A stretch of DNA of 64,000 bases from Colwellia sp. 1_MG-2023. Its GTDB lineage: Bacteria; Pseudomonadota; Gammaproteobacteria; Enterobacterales; Alteromonadaceae. The notes under the pieces were generated by a model, which worked only from the letters and a program-made list of their open reading frames with translations, was not told the DNA's origin and made no database searches. Made by a program: the position numbers and the translations under genes. Of the stretch, positions 7,777 to 16,564 are shown piece after piece. Position 1 is the stretch's first letter, and every line of letters starts with the position of its first letter. The stretch spans positions 1-64,000 of the forward strand of contig NZ_JAUOPE010000017.1 of assembly GCF_030546755.1 (NCBI RefSeq), given 5' to 3'.

Positions 7777-9558
7777 TTAAAATAAATCATCTGAAATATT
7801 AAATAATGGTTCAGCACCGGCGTTAATAGCTGCCATTAATGACAACCTACGTGGTAATAGTTTCGCAAAATAATACCTTGCAGTAAGTAGTTTACTTTGA
7901 TGAAACGCGGCATCTTCTTTAACTTTGGCTAATGACACTTCTGCCATTTTTGCCCAAACAAGCGCCATTGCTGTATAGCCAAAGATATGTAAAAAGTCAT
8001 TTGCGGACGTGCCTAATTCTTCAATATTTCTACCGGCTGCCGTTAAAATATTTGACGTTGTTTTTTGAAGATCATTTACCGCCTCTGTAAGAGGAGCGAT
8101 AAATTCTTGCATGTTTTCAGCAGTTGTTTCATGAATATATGCTTTAGCATCATCGATGAAAATTTGCATAAACTCGCCTTTACTTCCGGCAATTTTACGT
8201 GCCAATAAGTCCATGGCTTGAATACCATTTGTTCCTTCGTATATTTGCGCGATACGAACATCACGAACCAATTGTTCTTGGCCCCATTCACGAATAAATC
8301 CATGACCGCCAAATACTTGCTGGCCTGCCACGGCATTTTCTAAACCAAGATCAGTAAAAAAGGCTTTTGCGAGAGGAGTCATCAAAGCGGTTAATTTCTC
8401 TGCTTTAATTTGCGCATCACCTTCACCGTATGTAGCAATATCTAACTGCATCGCGATATATAATGATAATGCTCTAGAGCCTTCATTTAATGCTTTCATA
8501 TTTAATAACATACGACGAACATCGCCATGAACCATAATCGAATCGGCTGATTTTTCTGGCGACTTCACACCTGAAAGCGATCGGCTTTGCACACGATCTT
8601 TCGCGTATTCAAGCGCATTTTGATAAGAGCGCTCACCAGCACCTAAACCTTGAATCCCCACACCTATACGTTCAAAGTTCATCATAGTGAACATACAGGC
8701 TAAACCTTTGTTTAATTCCCCCACTAAATAACCTTTGGCATCATCAAAATTCATCACACAAGTGGCTGATGCATGAATCCCCATTTTATGCTCTATTGAA
8801 CCACAAGATACTTGATTAGCCTCGCCAATTGTCTCGTCATCATTCACTAAAAACTTAGGCACGACAAAAAGTGATATTCCTTTTGGTCCTGCTGGTGCAT
8901 CGGGTAATTTAGCTAACACTAAATGGATAATATTTTCAGTTAAATCATGTTCACCTGCGGTAATAAATATTTTATTACCCGTAATTTTGTAGCTACCGTC
9001 TTCTTGAGGGATTGCTTTAGTACGGATCATGCCTAAATCTGTGCCGGCATGAGACTCTGTTAAACACATAGTAGCTGACCATTCGCCGCTATACATACGT
9101 GTTAAATATCGCTGTTTAATTTCTTCACTCGCATGTTTCGCAAGAGATAAACCCGCACCAGCAGTTAAGCCAGGATATAATGAAAATGAAATATCTGCTG
9201 AACAGAGCATTTCTTCATGTAAAGAAGTGATCACTTTAGGCATTCCCATGCCGCCGTAATTAACGTCACCACCTAACGCTGTCCAACCACCTTCGGCATA
9301 AGTTTTAAAAGCCGCTTGATAACCAGGAGCAGTGGTGACACGCCCATTGTCAAAGCTCACTCCTACTTCATCACCTTCTCTTGATAAGGGAGCAATAACC
9401 TGTTCTGCTATTTTTGCACATTCTGATAAAATTGCTTCAGAGGTATCACGGTCAACGTGATCTGCTAAATTTGGCAAGCTTGCCCACAATTGATCATTTT
9501 TAAAAACATCATAAAGCAGGTAATTCATATCTTTTATCGGAGCTTGGTAATCAGCCAT
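7777..9558 (-). CDS. Acyl-CoA dehydrogenase, long C-terminal-extended type
   Basis: FAD-dependent dehydrogenation of an acyl-CoA to the 2-enoyl-CoA. I place the start at 9558 (MADYQAPIKDM) because AGGTGAA precedes it; a start 27 bp earlier lacks a site. The 593 residues are longer than a typical ~380-aa enzyme. N-terminal and middle domains carry MCLTESHAGTDLG and the flavin-contact YKITGNKIFITAGEHD; the C-terminal domain carries the usual QVFGGHGFIREWGQEQLVRD and QIYEGTNGIQAMDL, followed by an extra ~120-residue domain. This is the architecture of the DmdC/FadE-like subgroup, so the substrate may be a fatty acyl-CoA or 3-methylmercaptopropionyl-CoA. Context does not decide it, because no dmdA, dmdB or dmdD is nearby. 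Confidence 0.9.
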   Translation of the reverse strand: MADYQAPIKDMNYLLYDVFKNDQLWASLPNLADHVDRDTSEAILSECAKIAEQVIAPLSREGDEVGVSFDNGRVTTAPGYQAAFKTYAEGGWTALGGDVNYGGMGMPKVITSLHEEMLCSADISFSLYPGLTAGAGLSLAKHASEEIKQRYLTRMYSGEWSATMCLTESHAGTDLGMIRTKAIPQEDGSYKITGNKIFITAGEHDLTENIIHLVLAKLPDAPAGPKGISLFVVPKFLVNDDETIGEANQVSCGSIEHKMGIHASATCVMNFDDAKGYLVGELNKGLACMFTMMNFERIGVGIQGLGAGERSYQNALEYAKDRVQSRSLSGVKSPEKSADSIMVHGDVRRMLLNMKALNEGSRALSLYIAMQLDIATYGEGDAQIKAEKLTALMTPLAKAFFTDLGLENAVAGQQVFGGHGFIREWGQEQLVRDVRIAQIYEGTNGIQAMDLLARKIAGSKGEFMQIFIDDAKAYIHETTAENMQEFIAPLTEAVNDLQKTTSNILTAAGRNIEELGTSANDFLHIFGYTAMALVWAKMAEVSLAKVKEDAAFHQSKLLTARYYFAKLLPRRLSLMAAINAGAEPLFNISDDLF

Positions 9559-9724
9559 GTCTTTCACCTTAAAATTAAAACGCACATTTCAAACAATCGT
9601 TTGAATATAGCGTAATTTCAGTAAATGTAAAGCCTTTCGAGGTAAATTACTTGTCCTTCATCGCTAGGTTGAATAAAGTAAGTGATTATTCGAAATTGCC
9701 ATGTAAAGCAACTATTATTAATTC

Positions 9725-10804
9725 ATGATTAAAAAGACTTTGTTCCGTTCATCTATTATAGAAGCGACAAAAGCATTCTGTTTTGTTTTTGCATTATTTT
9801 CATATAGTGCACTTTCTGTTGCTGAGCAAAGCCATTTTTCGAAACAGCTGATTGATTCTAAATTTCATTTTAGTTATCAATGGTTTGATTATAAAAACGA
9901 GCAACAATCAATTAGTTTTTCCCTACCAAAACAAGAAATATTTGATCGTTATCGAGATTTTTCAATTTACCAAACGAAGCTGGCTCAGGAATATGTTAAT
10001 AAGTCATTGAAAAAACATTTCAAAAAAGCACCAGTTCAAGGAGTACAAATTGTTTTTAATGAAGAAAATGGCATTTTTCAAGCAGAGTTGAAAAGTACAG
10101 ATGAGCAATTATTACAAAATACCGCCAAAAAAATCAGCCAACTTGAACAAACATTTAACCAAGAGTATTTAACTAAAAAATACTATCATCAGTTTGTTAC
10201 CCCCAGCCAAACTAATGCGATTAAGCCCGATCATGGTAGAATTGCTTTAGAGTCAGTGCCAGATCTGAAATCCCTAAAAACCATTATTTTAGAAAAATCT
10301 TCAATTAAAAACATTCGTAAGGTTTCAAATTATGTTTTAGGTTTTGTACAAAATATTCCATATTCCACACTAGAATCAAGAATCACCTCTTCAGGTGCAG
10401 GCTTTAGCCCTCCTCTTAAATTATTATGGGAGAACCAAGGAGACTGTGACAGTAAAGTCACGCTGACAGCAACCTTGTTAAGAGTATTAATGCCAAGAAT
10501 AAAGTTGGCGCTTATTTACATTGAAAATCATGCCTTTATTGGTATCAAAGTCGCACCAAAAGACGATGATATTACTGTAGAGCATAACGGCATCACCTAC
10601 GTATTAGCTGAGCCGACAGGACCTGCCGTCCTTGCGTTGGGAAAAATTTCCGAAGAATCAGAGCAAGCAATATATAGCGGACATTATAGCTTAGAAACTT
10701 TTCACGACACGATAAAATCTGAAGAAAATGAGCCCGACTTTGATCAGGATGAAGATGAAATAATTGATCAAGAAGAGGATGAGAGTCAAAACTTAGCTTT
10801 TTAA
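9725..10804 (+). CDS. Secreted transglutaminase-like protein with acidic tail
   Basis: 359 residues with an N-terminal hydrophobic export segment (about 14-33, ending ...LSVAEQ). The C-terminal half contains a transglutaminase-like triad pattern: Cys241 in ENQGDCDSKVTLTATLLR, His269 in YIENHAFIGI, and Glu296 in YVLAEPTGPA. The spacing and the GDC...NHAF...EPT pattern match the bacterial transglutaminase/cysteine-protease fold. The tail (about 335-356) is almost entirely Asp/Glu. It is monocistronic between an acyl-CoA dehydrogenase (divergent) and dbpA (convergent). The target is unknown; no ATP-grasp or alpha-E partner, which often accompanies such enzymes, is adjacent. The call rests on the motif, so the fold assignment is moderately secure and the activity is inference. 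Confidence 0.7.
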   Translation: MIKKTLFRSSIIEATKAFCFVFALFSYSALSVAEQSHFSKQLIDSKFHFSYQWFDYKNEQQSISFSLPKQEIFDRYRDFSIYQTKLAQEYVNKSLKKHFKKAPVQGVQIVFNEENGIFQAELKSTDEQLLQNTAKKISQLEQTFNQEYLTKKYYHQFVTPSQTNAIKPDHGRIALESVPDLKSLKTIILEKSSIKNIRKVSNYVLGFVQNIPYSTLESRITSSGAGFSPPLKLLWENQGDCDSKVTLTATLLRVLMPRIKLALIYIENHAFIGIKVAPKDDDITVEHNGITYVLAEPTGPAVLALGKISEESEQAIYSGHYSLETFHDTIKSEENEPDFDQDEDEIIDQEEDESQNLAF

Positions 10805-10849
10805 CTCTCCGTATTATTTCGCTAAAAAATTTCGCTAAAAAATCCCCCG

Positions 10850-12238
10850 TTATAAAACTAATTTTCTGACACGAAATTTCTTACCTTTTAATTTTCCATT
10901 CGCAATTGTTTTAACAGCTAGATCAGCAATATCACGATTTACAGCGACAAATGCAGCAATTGCAGAAATTTGAATTTTACCAATTTGCTCACCACGAATG
11001 GCTTTATTACTTGTTAAAGCACCAAGAATATCACCTGGACGTAATTTTTGTTTTTTCCCACCATCGATATGTAAAGTCACCATCTTTGCTTGATTAATTT
11101 GGGTATTTTCAATCACCAATTCAGATAACTCTTCAGGCTCTATCGAAATACCTAAATACTCTTCCAATTTAATCGCTTTATGCGCTTCTTTATGGCTCAT
11201 CAAAGTGCAGGCTAAACCTTTTCCTCCTGCGCGACCGGTACGGCCAATTCGGTGGACATGAATTTCAGGATCGTGCGCTAATTGATAATTGATCACCATA
11301 TCTAAGTTTTCAACGTCTAAGCCACGAGCAGCTACGTCGGTTGCCACTAAAACATGAACGCTTTTATTAGCAAAACAAATCAAGGTTTGATCTCTATCTC
11401 TTTGTTCTAAATCGCCATTGAGAGCTGCACAACTAAAGCCATAATCTTTCAATGCCTTAGCTAATTCCTGTGTTTCTATTTTGGTATTACAAAAAACCAC
11501 CGCTGATTCAGGTTGATTAACCATCAACAATTTTTGCACGCCAGCAATACGCATCTCGTCATTATCAACCTGATAAAAAAATTGGCTAATTGAAGAGTGC
11601 TCGTGTTTAGATTCCACTTTAACCATAAGTGGATCTTTCATAATATGTTCGGTGATTGGTTTGATTTGCTTTGGAAAAGTAGCACTAAATAGTAAGTTTT
11701 GTCGTTGCGTGGGACATAAAGAGAAAATCAGTTCTAATGCATCTTGAAAGCCCATTTCTAACATTCGGTCGGCTTCATCTAATACTAACGTTTTTAATTC
11801 TTCTAAATTTAACCGACCTTTTCGTAAATGATCTTCAATGCGACCAGGTGTTCCAACAATAATATGTGCACCATGTTCTAGAGATCCTATTTGAGGCCCG
11901 GTAGGCGTGCCACCACATAAGGTCAACACTTTAATATTATGAATAGATCTAGCGAGTTTTCTAATTTCTTTTGCCACTTGATCCGCTAACTCTCTGGTAG
12001 GACAAAGCACCATCGCTTGTACGCGAAATCGTTTCACATTTAAATGATGTAATAAACCTAAACCAAAAGCTGCTGTTTTCCCTGAGCCAGTTTTACCTTG
12101 AGCAATAACATCTTTACCCGAAATAATGGCCGGTAAACTTTGTGCTTGAATTGGAGTCATCTCCTGATAGCCTAAGGTAGCAAGGTTTTTAATCAATTCA
12201 GGTGATAAAGCAGTGTTCGAGAAAGCAAGATTGGTCAA
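10850..12238 (-). CDS. dbpA: ATP-dependent RNA helicase DbpA
   Basis: DEAD-box helicase (462 aa) that helps 50S ribosomal subunit assembly by acting on 23S rRNA hairpin 92. All helicase motifs are present: Q motif (TPIQAQSLPA), Walker A GKTGSGKTAAFG, PTRELADQ, DEADRML, FSATFP, VATDVAARGLD and HRIGRTGRAGG. The C-terminal RNA-binding domain has the DbpA signature DGGKKQKLRPGDILGALT, which separates it from RhlE, SrmB and DeaD. The length matches E. coli DbpA (457). Confidence 0.96.
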   Translation of the reverse strand: MTNLAFSNTALSPELIKNLATLGYQEMTPIQAQSLPAIISGKDVIAQGKTGSGKTAAFGLGLLHHLNVKRFRVQAMVLCPTRELADQVAKEIRKLARSIHNIKVLTLCGGTPTGPQIGSLEHGAHIIVGTPGRIEDHLRKGRLNLEELKTLVLDEADRMLEMGFQDALELIFSLCPTQRQNLLFSATFPKQIKPITEHIMKDPLMVKVESKHEHSSISQFFYQVDNDEMRIAGVQKLLMVNQPESAVVFCNTKIETQELAKALKDYGFSCAALNGDLEQRDRDQTLICFANKSVHVLVATDVAARGLDVENLDMVINYQLAHDPEIHVHRIGRTGRAGGKGLACTLMSHKEAHKAIKLEEYLGISIEPEELSELVIENTQINQAKMVTLHIDGGKKQKLRPGDILGALTSNKAIRGEQIGKIQISAIAAFVAVNRDIADLAVKTIANGKLKGKKFRVRKLVL

Positions 12239-12366
12239 AATAAAAGATCTGTAATAAATAAATGAGGCGTTAAGTATAGCAAGGAGTCCCTTTTAAGAAC
12301 TAGATTTCTACTGTTATTGTGAAAAAATGGAAAATTATTACGCCAATATCGCTTAATTAAGTAAAG

Positions 12367-14937
12367 TTAAGCCAAATATTCACTCATTTCATGAGGCGGC
12401 ATCGGCTTGTAAAAATAATAACCTTGACCATAGATACAATCCATTTGAGTCAATAACTCTGCATCCGCTAGATTTTCAATACCTTCACCAACGGTAGCCA
12501 TTTGCAAATTGGTCGCGAGATCAATAATCGTCTTAATAATAGCTTGGTGATTATTGTACTCATGAACGTTATTAATAAAAGATCGGTCTATTTTCAAAAC
12601 ATCAATAGGAAAACGGTGAAGGTAGCTTAAACTCGAATACCCTGTACCAAAATCATCAAGTAAAATTTTAACGCCCATTTTTTTAAGCGCCATCATATTT
12701 TCTAAAACTATATCACTATTTTCTAACAAGGCGCGTTCTGTTAACTCTATTCTTAAATGGCGAGCATTTAGCCCTACTCTTTTAATAATGGTAGCAATAT
12801 CTTTAGATAAGTTAGGACTAAAAAAGTGTTCACAATATAAATTACAACTCACGTATAAATCATCACGATTAAATTCAACGTGCCAATTTTTTAATTGTCG
12901 ACATGATTTTTCTAAAATAAGAAAATCAATATCTAAAACGAGTTTAGTTTCCTCAGCAAGAGGGATAAAATCATTCGGATATACAAAACCACGTTTTTCA
13001 CTTTTCCAACGGGCTAACGCTTCAAAGCCAACAATTTCATTATCACTTAATCGCACTATAGGTTGGAAGAAGGGTACAAACTCTTTTTGTTGAATGGCTT
13101 CGCGAATATCCGCTTCAAGCAATAAAGCATTTTGTACTTTTTTATGCATACTTGAATCAAAGACTTCATAACGTCCTTTACCCATATCTTTTGCGTGATA
13201 CATGGCAGTATCGGCATCGCGTAGCATGATTTCAGCACTGTCATAACGAGTATCATTAAATAACACGCCAATACTGGTGCCAATAAATACCGGTTGCTCT
13301 AAGATGATAAATGGCGCAGATAATAGCTCAGTGATCCGCTGTGCTACATCATACGCTTCTTTCGGCGTATCTAAATCTTCAATTAAAATGACAAACTCAT
13401 CTCCACCTAAACGAGCAACCGTGTCTTTATTTCTAACGATGGTAGACAATTCATTGGCTATTTTTTTTAATAAAATATCACCTGCATGATGTCCTAAACT
13501 ATCGTTGACGACTTTGAATCGATCTAAATCGAGAAAAAGCACGGCAAACTGAAACTCAGGACGACGTTTATTACAAGCAATAGCATGGTTCAGTAAATCA
13601 AGAAAAACAGTGCGATTAGGTAAGCCAGTTAAACTATCGTGCGACGCGGTATATTTAAGTTGTTGTTCCATTTGTTCGCGTTGCTTAATTTCCTCCTCAA
13701 GTTCGGCAGTTCTTAATTTTACTTGTTGCTCCAATAATTCTTGAGTTTTTCGTTCAAATTCAGCTAATTCTCGACGCTTAATAGCAGTTGAGACATGTTG
13801 CGAAACAAAATTTAACAGTTCAGCGTCTTGCTCTGAATAAAGCACATTGGATTGATAACTTTGAATAACCATAGCACCAATGACTTCGTTAGACTGTATC
13901 AAAGGTACGCCTAACCATGACTTAGTTTTCCCATCAGGCTTGATTGTCTTGCCTTCTTTATTTAAAGCAAGCATATCATCAAGATTAAGTAAGACGGTTT
14001 TTCCTTTTTGAATAACAAGCTCTGTATAGCCTTTAGAGAATTTTCTTGGTTCAAATTTTCGCGAGATATCATCTGAGCCTTCATCTTGCTCGGAATAATA
14101 AACAAAAGATAATAAGTCTTTATTTTTATTGTATTTAGCAATATAAAAGTTTTCAGCATTGATCAGTTGTCCAACAATGTTATGAACCATGTCATAAAAT
14201 TTGTCGATATCAATCGTTGAATCATTGGTTAGTTCAGAAATTCGAAATAAAGATTCTTGCAATAGTTCTGACTTTTCTCGTTCACGAATTTGACTCATCA
14301 GTTCTTTCGTTCGAGCATCTACCGCTTTCTGTAACCGTTCTCTATCTTGTAAACGTTCCATCGCTGATACAATATGCTGCCCGGTAAACGTTAGCATATC
14401 TAAGTCATTTTCTTGATAACGAGTAGAGTCGCTATAACTTTGCACGGCCATCACTCCCATGACCATACCACCACTCATTAACGGTACCCCCAACCAATCG
14501 ATACCGATAGTCCCCATGTCTTTAATCTTCCCTTGAGATTGAAGCTGCTTAACTACTTTAGGTGTCGCTAATAGAGGCTTACTCGTTTCAATAACATGAC
14601 AAGTCATAGAACCTTTTAACTCATCATAATCAACACAACCTGGGGGAGTATTATCTTTTTCATCGACATGGTAAACAAACTCTAAGGTAGCGAAAACTTG
14701 ATCGTATAGAACGATATAAAAGTTTTTTGCATCCATGATGGAAGCAATTGCATGGTGTACTTGACGATAAAAAGTATTTAAATTTGCACAGTCATTTGAA
14801 AGCTGATTTAAGGTAAATAAAGCCGTATAACGTTCTTCTAATTTACGATATTTATTCAATAAAAGAATAGATTCTTTCGCTAAATCTTCATCTTCTTTTG
14901 ATAATGAATTCATATAATTAGTTATATCTTTCGTCAT
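12367..14937 (-). CDS. GAF-GAF-GGDEF-EAL cyclic-di-GMP signalling protein
   Basis: 856-residue cytosolic protein with no membrane segment. Domain order: an N-terminal helix, GAF 1 (about 55-195), a coiled linker, GAF 2 (about 235-390), a second coiled linker, GGDEF (about 425-600) and EAL (about 610-855). The diguanylate cyclase motif RLGGDEF (about 509-515) is intact. The phosphodiesterase domain has GFEALARW (about 637) plus NLYCEHF, LRIELTER, LDDFGTGYSSL and KIDRSF, so both halves may be active. The GAF pair is duplicated (both contain WLGVPL and a VIQSY/AVQSY strand) and presumably senses a small ligand. The net direction of c-di-GMP change cannot be predicted. Confidence 0.93.
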   Translation of the reverse strand: MTKDITNYMNSLSKEDEDLAKESILLLNKYRKLEERYTALFTLNQLSNDCANLNTFYRQVHHAIASIMDAKNFYIVLYDQVFATLEFVYHVDEKDNTPPGCVDYDELKGSMTCHVIETSKPLLATPKVVKQLQSQGKIKDMGTIGIDWLGVPLMSGGMVMGVMAVQSYSDSTRYQENDLDMLTFTGQHIVSAMERLQDRERLQKAVDARTKELMSQIREREKSELLQESLFRISELTNDSTIDIDKFYDMVHNIVGQLINAENFYIAKYNKNKDLLSFVYYSEQDEGSDDISRKFEPRKFSKGYTELVIQKGKTVLLNLDDMLALNKEGKTIKPDGKTKSWLGVPLIQSNEVIGAMVIQSYQSNVLYSEQDAELLNFVSQHVSTAIKRRELAEFERKTQELLEQQVKLRTAELEEEIKQREQMEQQLKYTASHDSLTGLPNRTVFLDLLNHAIACNKRRPEFQFAVLFLDLDRFKVVNDSLGHHAGDILLKKIANELSTIVRNKDTVARLGGDEFVILIEDLDTPKEAYDVAQRITELLSAPFIILEQPVFIGTSIGVLFNDTRYDSAEIMLRDADTAMYHAKDMGKGRYEVFDSSMHKKVQNALLLEADIREAIQQKEFVPFFQPIVRLSDNEIVGFEALARWKSEKRGFVYPNDFIPLAEETKLVLDIDFLILEKSCRQLKNWHVEFNRDDLYVSCNLYCEHFFSPNLSKDIATIIKRVGLNARHLRIELTERALLENSDIVLENMMALKKMGVKILLDDFGTGYSSLSYLHRFPIDVLKIDRSFINNVHEYNNHQAIIKTIIDLATNLQMATVGEGIENLADAELLTQMDCIYGQGYYFYKPMPPHEMSEYLA

Positions 14938-15034
14938 ACTTTTTTAAAGTTTCCTTAATTAAAGTCATTGCATAATGACTGCAAATTCTACAAATTTCCA
15001 GCGCAATCTAACCTTTATAACAAGGATTTAACAT

Positions 15035-15328
15035 TTATTGTTTAATGCCTGTTTTTTTTATTTCTTCAAGGTTTTTTTTATTACCACAAATCCCTTGTTG
15101 ATGATCATCCCGATAATATCTCACATCGATACAATCTTGCTGATAACGTCTTTCTAATTCGGTTCGAATTAATGGTTTTCCTTTGGCTTGCGTAATTTTT
15201 CGTTGTAATAACTGACATTCTTGAATTTGCTCTGACGCCAAAGTGACATCTTCGCAGGCATTTTCTTGTGTAGCACAAGCGGATAAAACACTGACAGCAG
15301 TTACTGCAAAAATCGCCGAAATTTTCAT
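15035..15328 (-). CDS. Small lipoprotein (97 aa), family not recognised
   Basis: It begins with a lipoprotein signal (MKISAIFAVTAVSVLSAC) with lipobox LSAC, Cys18 being the lipidation site. The mature part has three further cysteines (ENACED, IQECQLL, QQDCIDV) plus GICGNKK, and many charged residues. No domain is recognised. It sits upstream of and divergent to the 2-oxoglutarate oxygenase gene, and follows no obvious operon partner. Confidence 0.75.
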   Translation of the reverse strand: MKISAIFAVTAVSVLSACATQENACEDVTLASEQIQECQLLQRKITQAKGKPLIRTELERRYQQDCIDVRYYRDDHQQGICGNKKNLEEIKKTGIKQ

Positions 15329-15483
15329 AAAAATAAGTTCAATTAATTAAGAATAAGTGATTTGATTATAGCGAGCGATTGCCTTTATCGATAGTATTTA
15401 GGTAAACTCTATTTTTTTGACCATTTAGACAAGATTTACTTTATACTAGTAAAATATCATTTAGACACATGAAGGAAAGACTC

Positions 15484-16323
15484 ATGAAGGTTCAAGTTGT
15501 AGACTATACCTCTGCAGATGCAGGGCAACGCTTTGTTGAAAGCTTACGAGAAACTGGATTTGGTGTACTCACCAATCATCCAATACAACAAGCATTAGTC
15601 GAGTCCATTTATCACGATTGGTATGAATTTTTTTGCCAAGAAGATAAACATAACTATGCATTTGACCCCGAAAAGCAAGATGGTTATTTTGCACCAGAAA
15701 TTTCTGAAACGGCTAAAGGCCACAAGCAAAAAGATATTAAAGAATATTTTCATATCTATCCTTGGGGCCGCATTCCTGATTCATTAAAAAAAGATATTAC
15801 AGATTATTATCAACAAGCGTCAGGTTTAGCCGCAGAATTGCTTGATTGGGTAGAAAAATATAGTCCAGCTGATGTAGCTAAAAATTATTCCGAGCCTTTA
15901 TCAAATATGATTAAAGACACGCCAAATACTTTATTAAGAGTATTACATTATCCACCATTAACAGGCGATGAAGAAGCTGGAGCAATTAGAGCAGCAGCCC
16001 ATGAAGATATTAATTTATTGACGATTTTGCCTGCAGCAAACGAGCCGGGTCTGCAAGTACAAGAAAAAGATGGTACTTGGATAGACGTACCTGCTGATTT
16101 TGGTCATCTCATTATTAATATTGGCGATATGCTACAAGAAGCTTCAGCGGGATATTTTCCATCGACCAGTCATAGAGTGGTGAATCCAACAGGAGAAAAT
16201 GCAAAAAAATCACGTATCTCTCTTCCATTATTTTTACACCCAAGAGACGAAGTTGTTTTATCTGAACGACATACCCAAGAAAGCTATTTGCTTGAACGTT
16301 TGAAAGAGCTTGGCGTTAAGTAA
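15484..16323 (+). CDS. Isopenicillin N synthase-family 2-oxoglutarate/Fe(II) oxygenase
   Basis: Non-haem iron oxygenase of 279 residues. The start at 15484 follows GAAGGAAAGACTC and gives a typical N-terminus (MKVQVVDYTSADAG); an ATG 15 bp earlier is less well placed. Iron ligands are visible as His173 and Asp175 in AAAHEDINLLT and His230 in STSHRVVNP; Arg244 and Ser246 (KKSRISL) fit the 2-oxoglutarate clamp RxS. Known relatives oxidise amino acids and small metabolites; the substrate here is unknown. A hairpin at 16335-16365 probably ends the transcript. Confidence 0.85.
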   Translation: MKVQVVDYTSADAGQRFVESLRETGFGVLTNHPIQQALVESIYHDWYEFFCQEDKHNYAFDPEKQDGYFAPEISETAKGHKQKDIKEYFHIYPWGRIPDSLKKDITDYYQQASGLAAELLDWVEKYSPADVAKNYSEPLSNMIKDTPNTLLRVLHYPPLTGDEEAGAIRAAAHEDINLLTILPAANEPGLQVQEKDGTWIDVPADFGHLIINIGDMLQEASAGYFPSTSHRVVNPTGENAKKSRISLPLFLHPRDEVVLSERHTQESYLLERLKELGVK

Positions 16324-16334
16324 GTAAACTAAAC

Positions 16335-16367
16335 AGGGCTATAACTGAGTTATACTTATAGCCCTTT
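16335..16367 (+). terminator. Probable terminator hairpin after the oxygenase gene
   Basis: Arms AGGGCTATAA (16335-16344) and TTATAGCCCT (16356-16365), perfect over 10 bp with an 11-base loop, 11 bp after the stop codon. The following T run is short (TTTC counting the last arm base), so termination may be inefficient. Confidence 0.55.
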
Positions 16368-16564
16368 CATCACGAGTCACACTTTATCTTCCCCTAAAAT
16401 ACATGAAAAATTTCATATATTTTAATCACTTTGATAGCAGTGGAAAATTTCCAGATATTTTTAATGATCACAACTATGATTAACGTTAACATAGCGCCTT
16501 TTTTCGGCCGTAAACTTTTCATATTTATACAGCCTAAGTTGACAGAGTATTTTTGGAGTTATTT

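Noticed and set aside
7777-9558. Calling the acyl-CoA dehydrogenase dmdC (DMSP demethylation pathway)
   Set aside because: The architecture fits but no dmdA, dmdB or dmdD genes are nearby, and the same architecture occurs in fatty-acid enzymes.
10816-10841. 13-bp tandem direct repeat (ATTTCGCTAAAAA twice) between two genes
   Set aside because: A short slippage-type duplication at the 3' ends of convergent genes with no further copies; no function implied.
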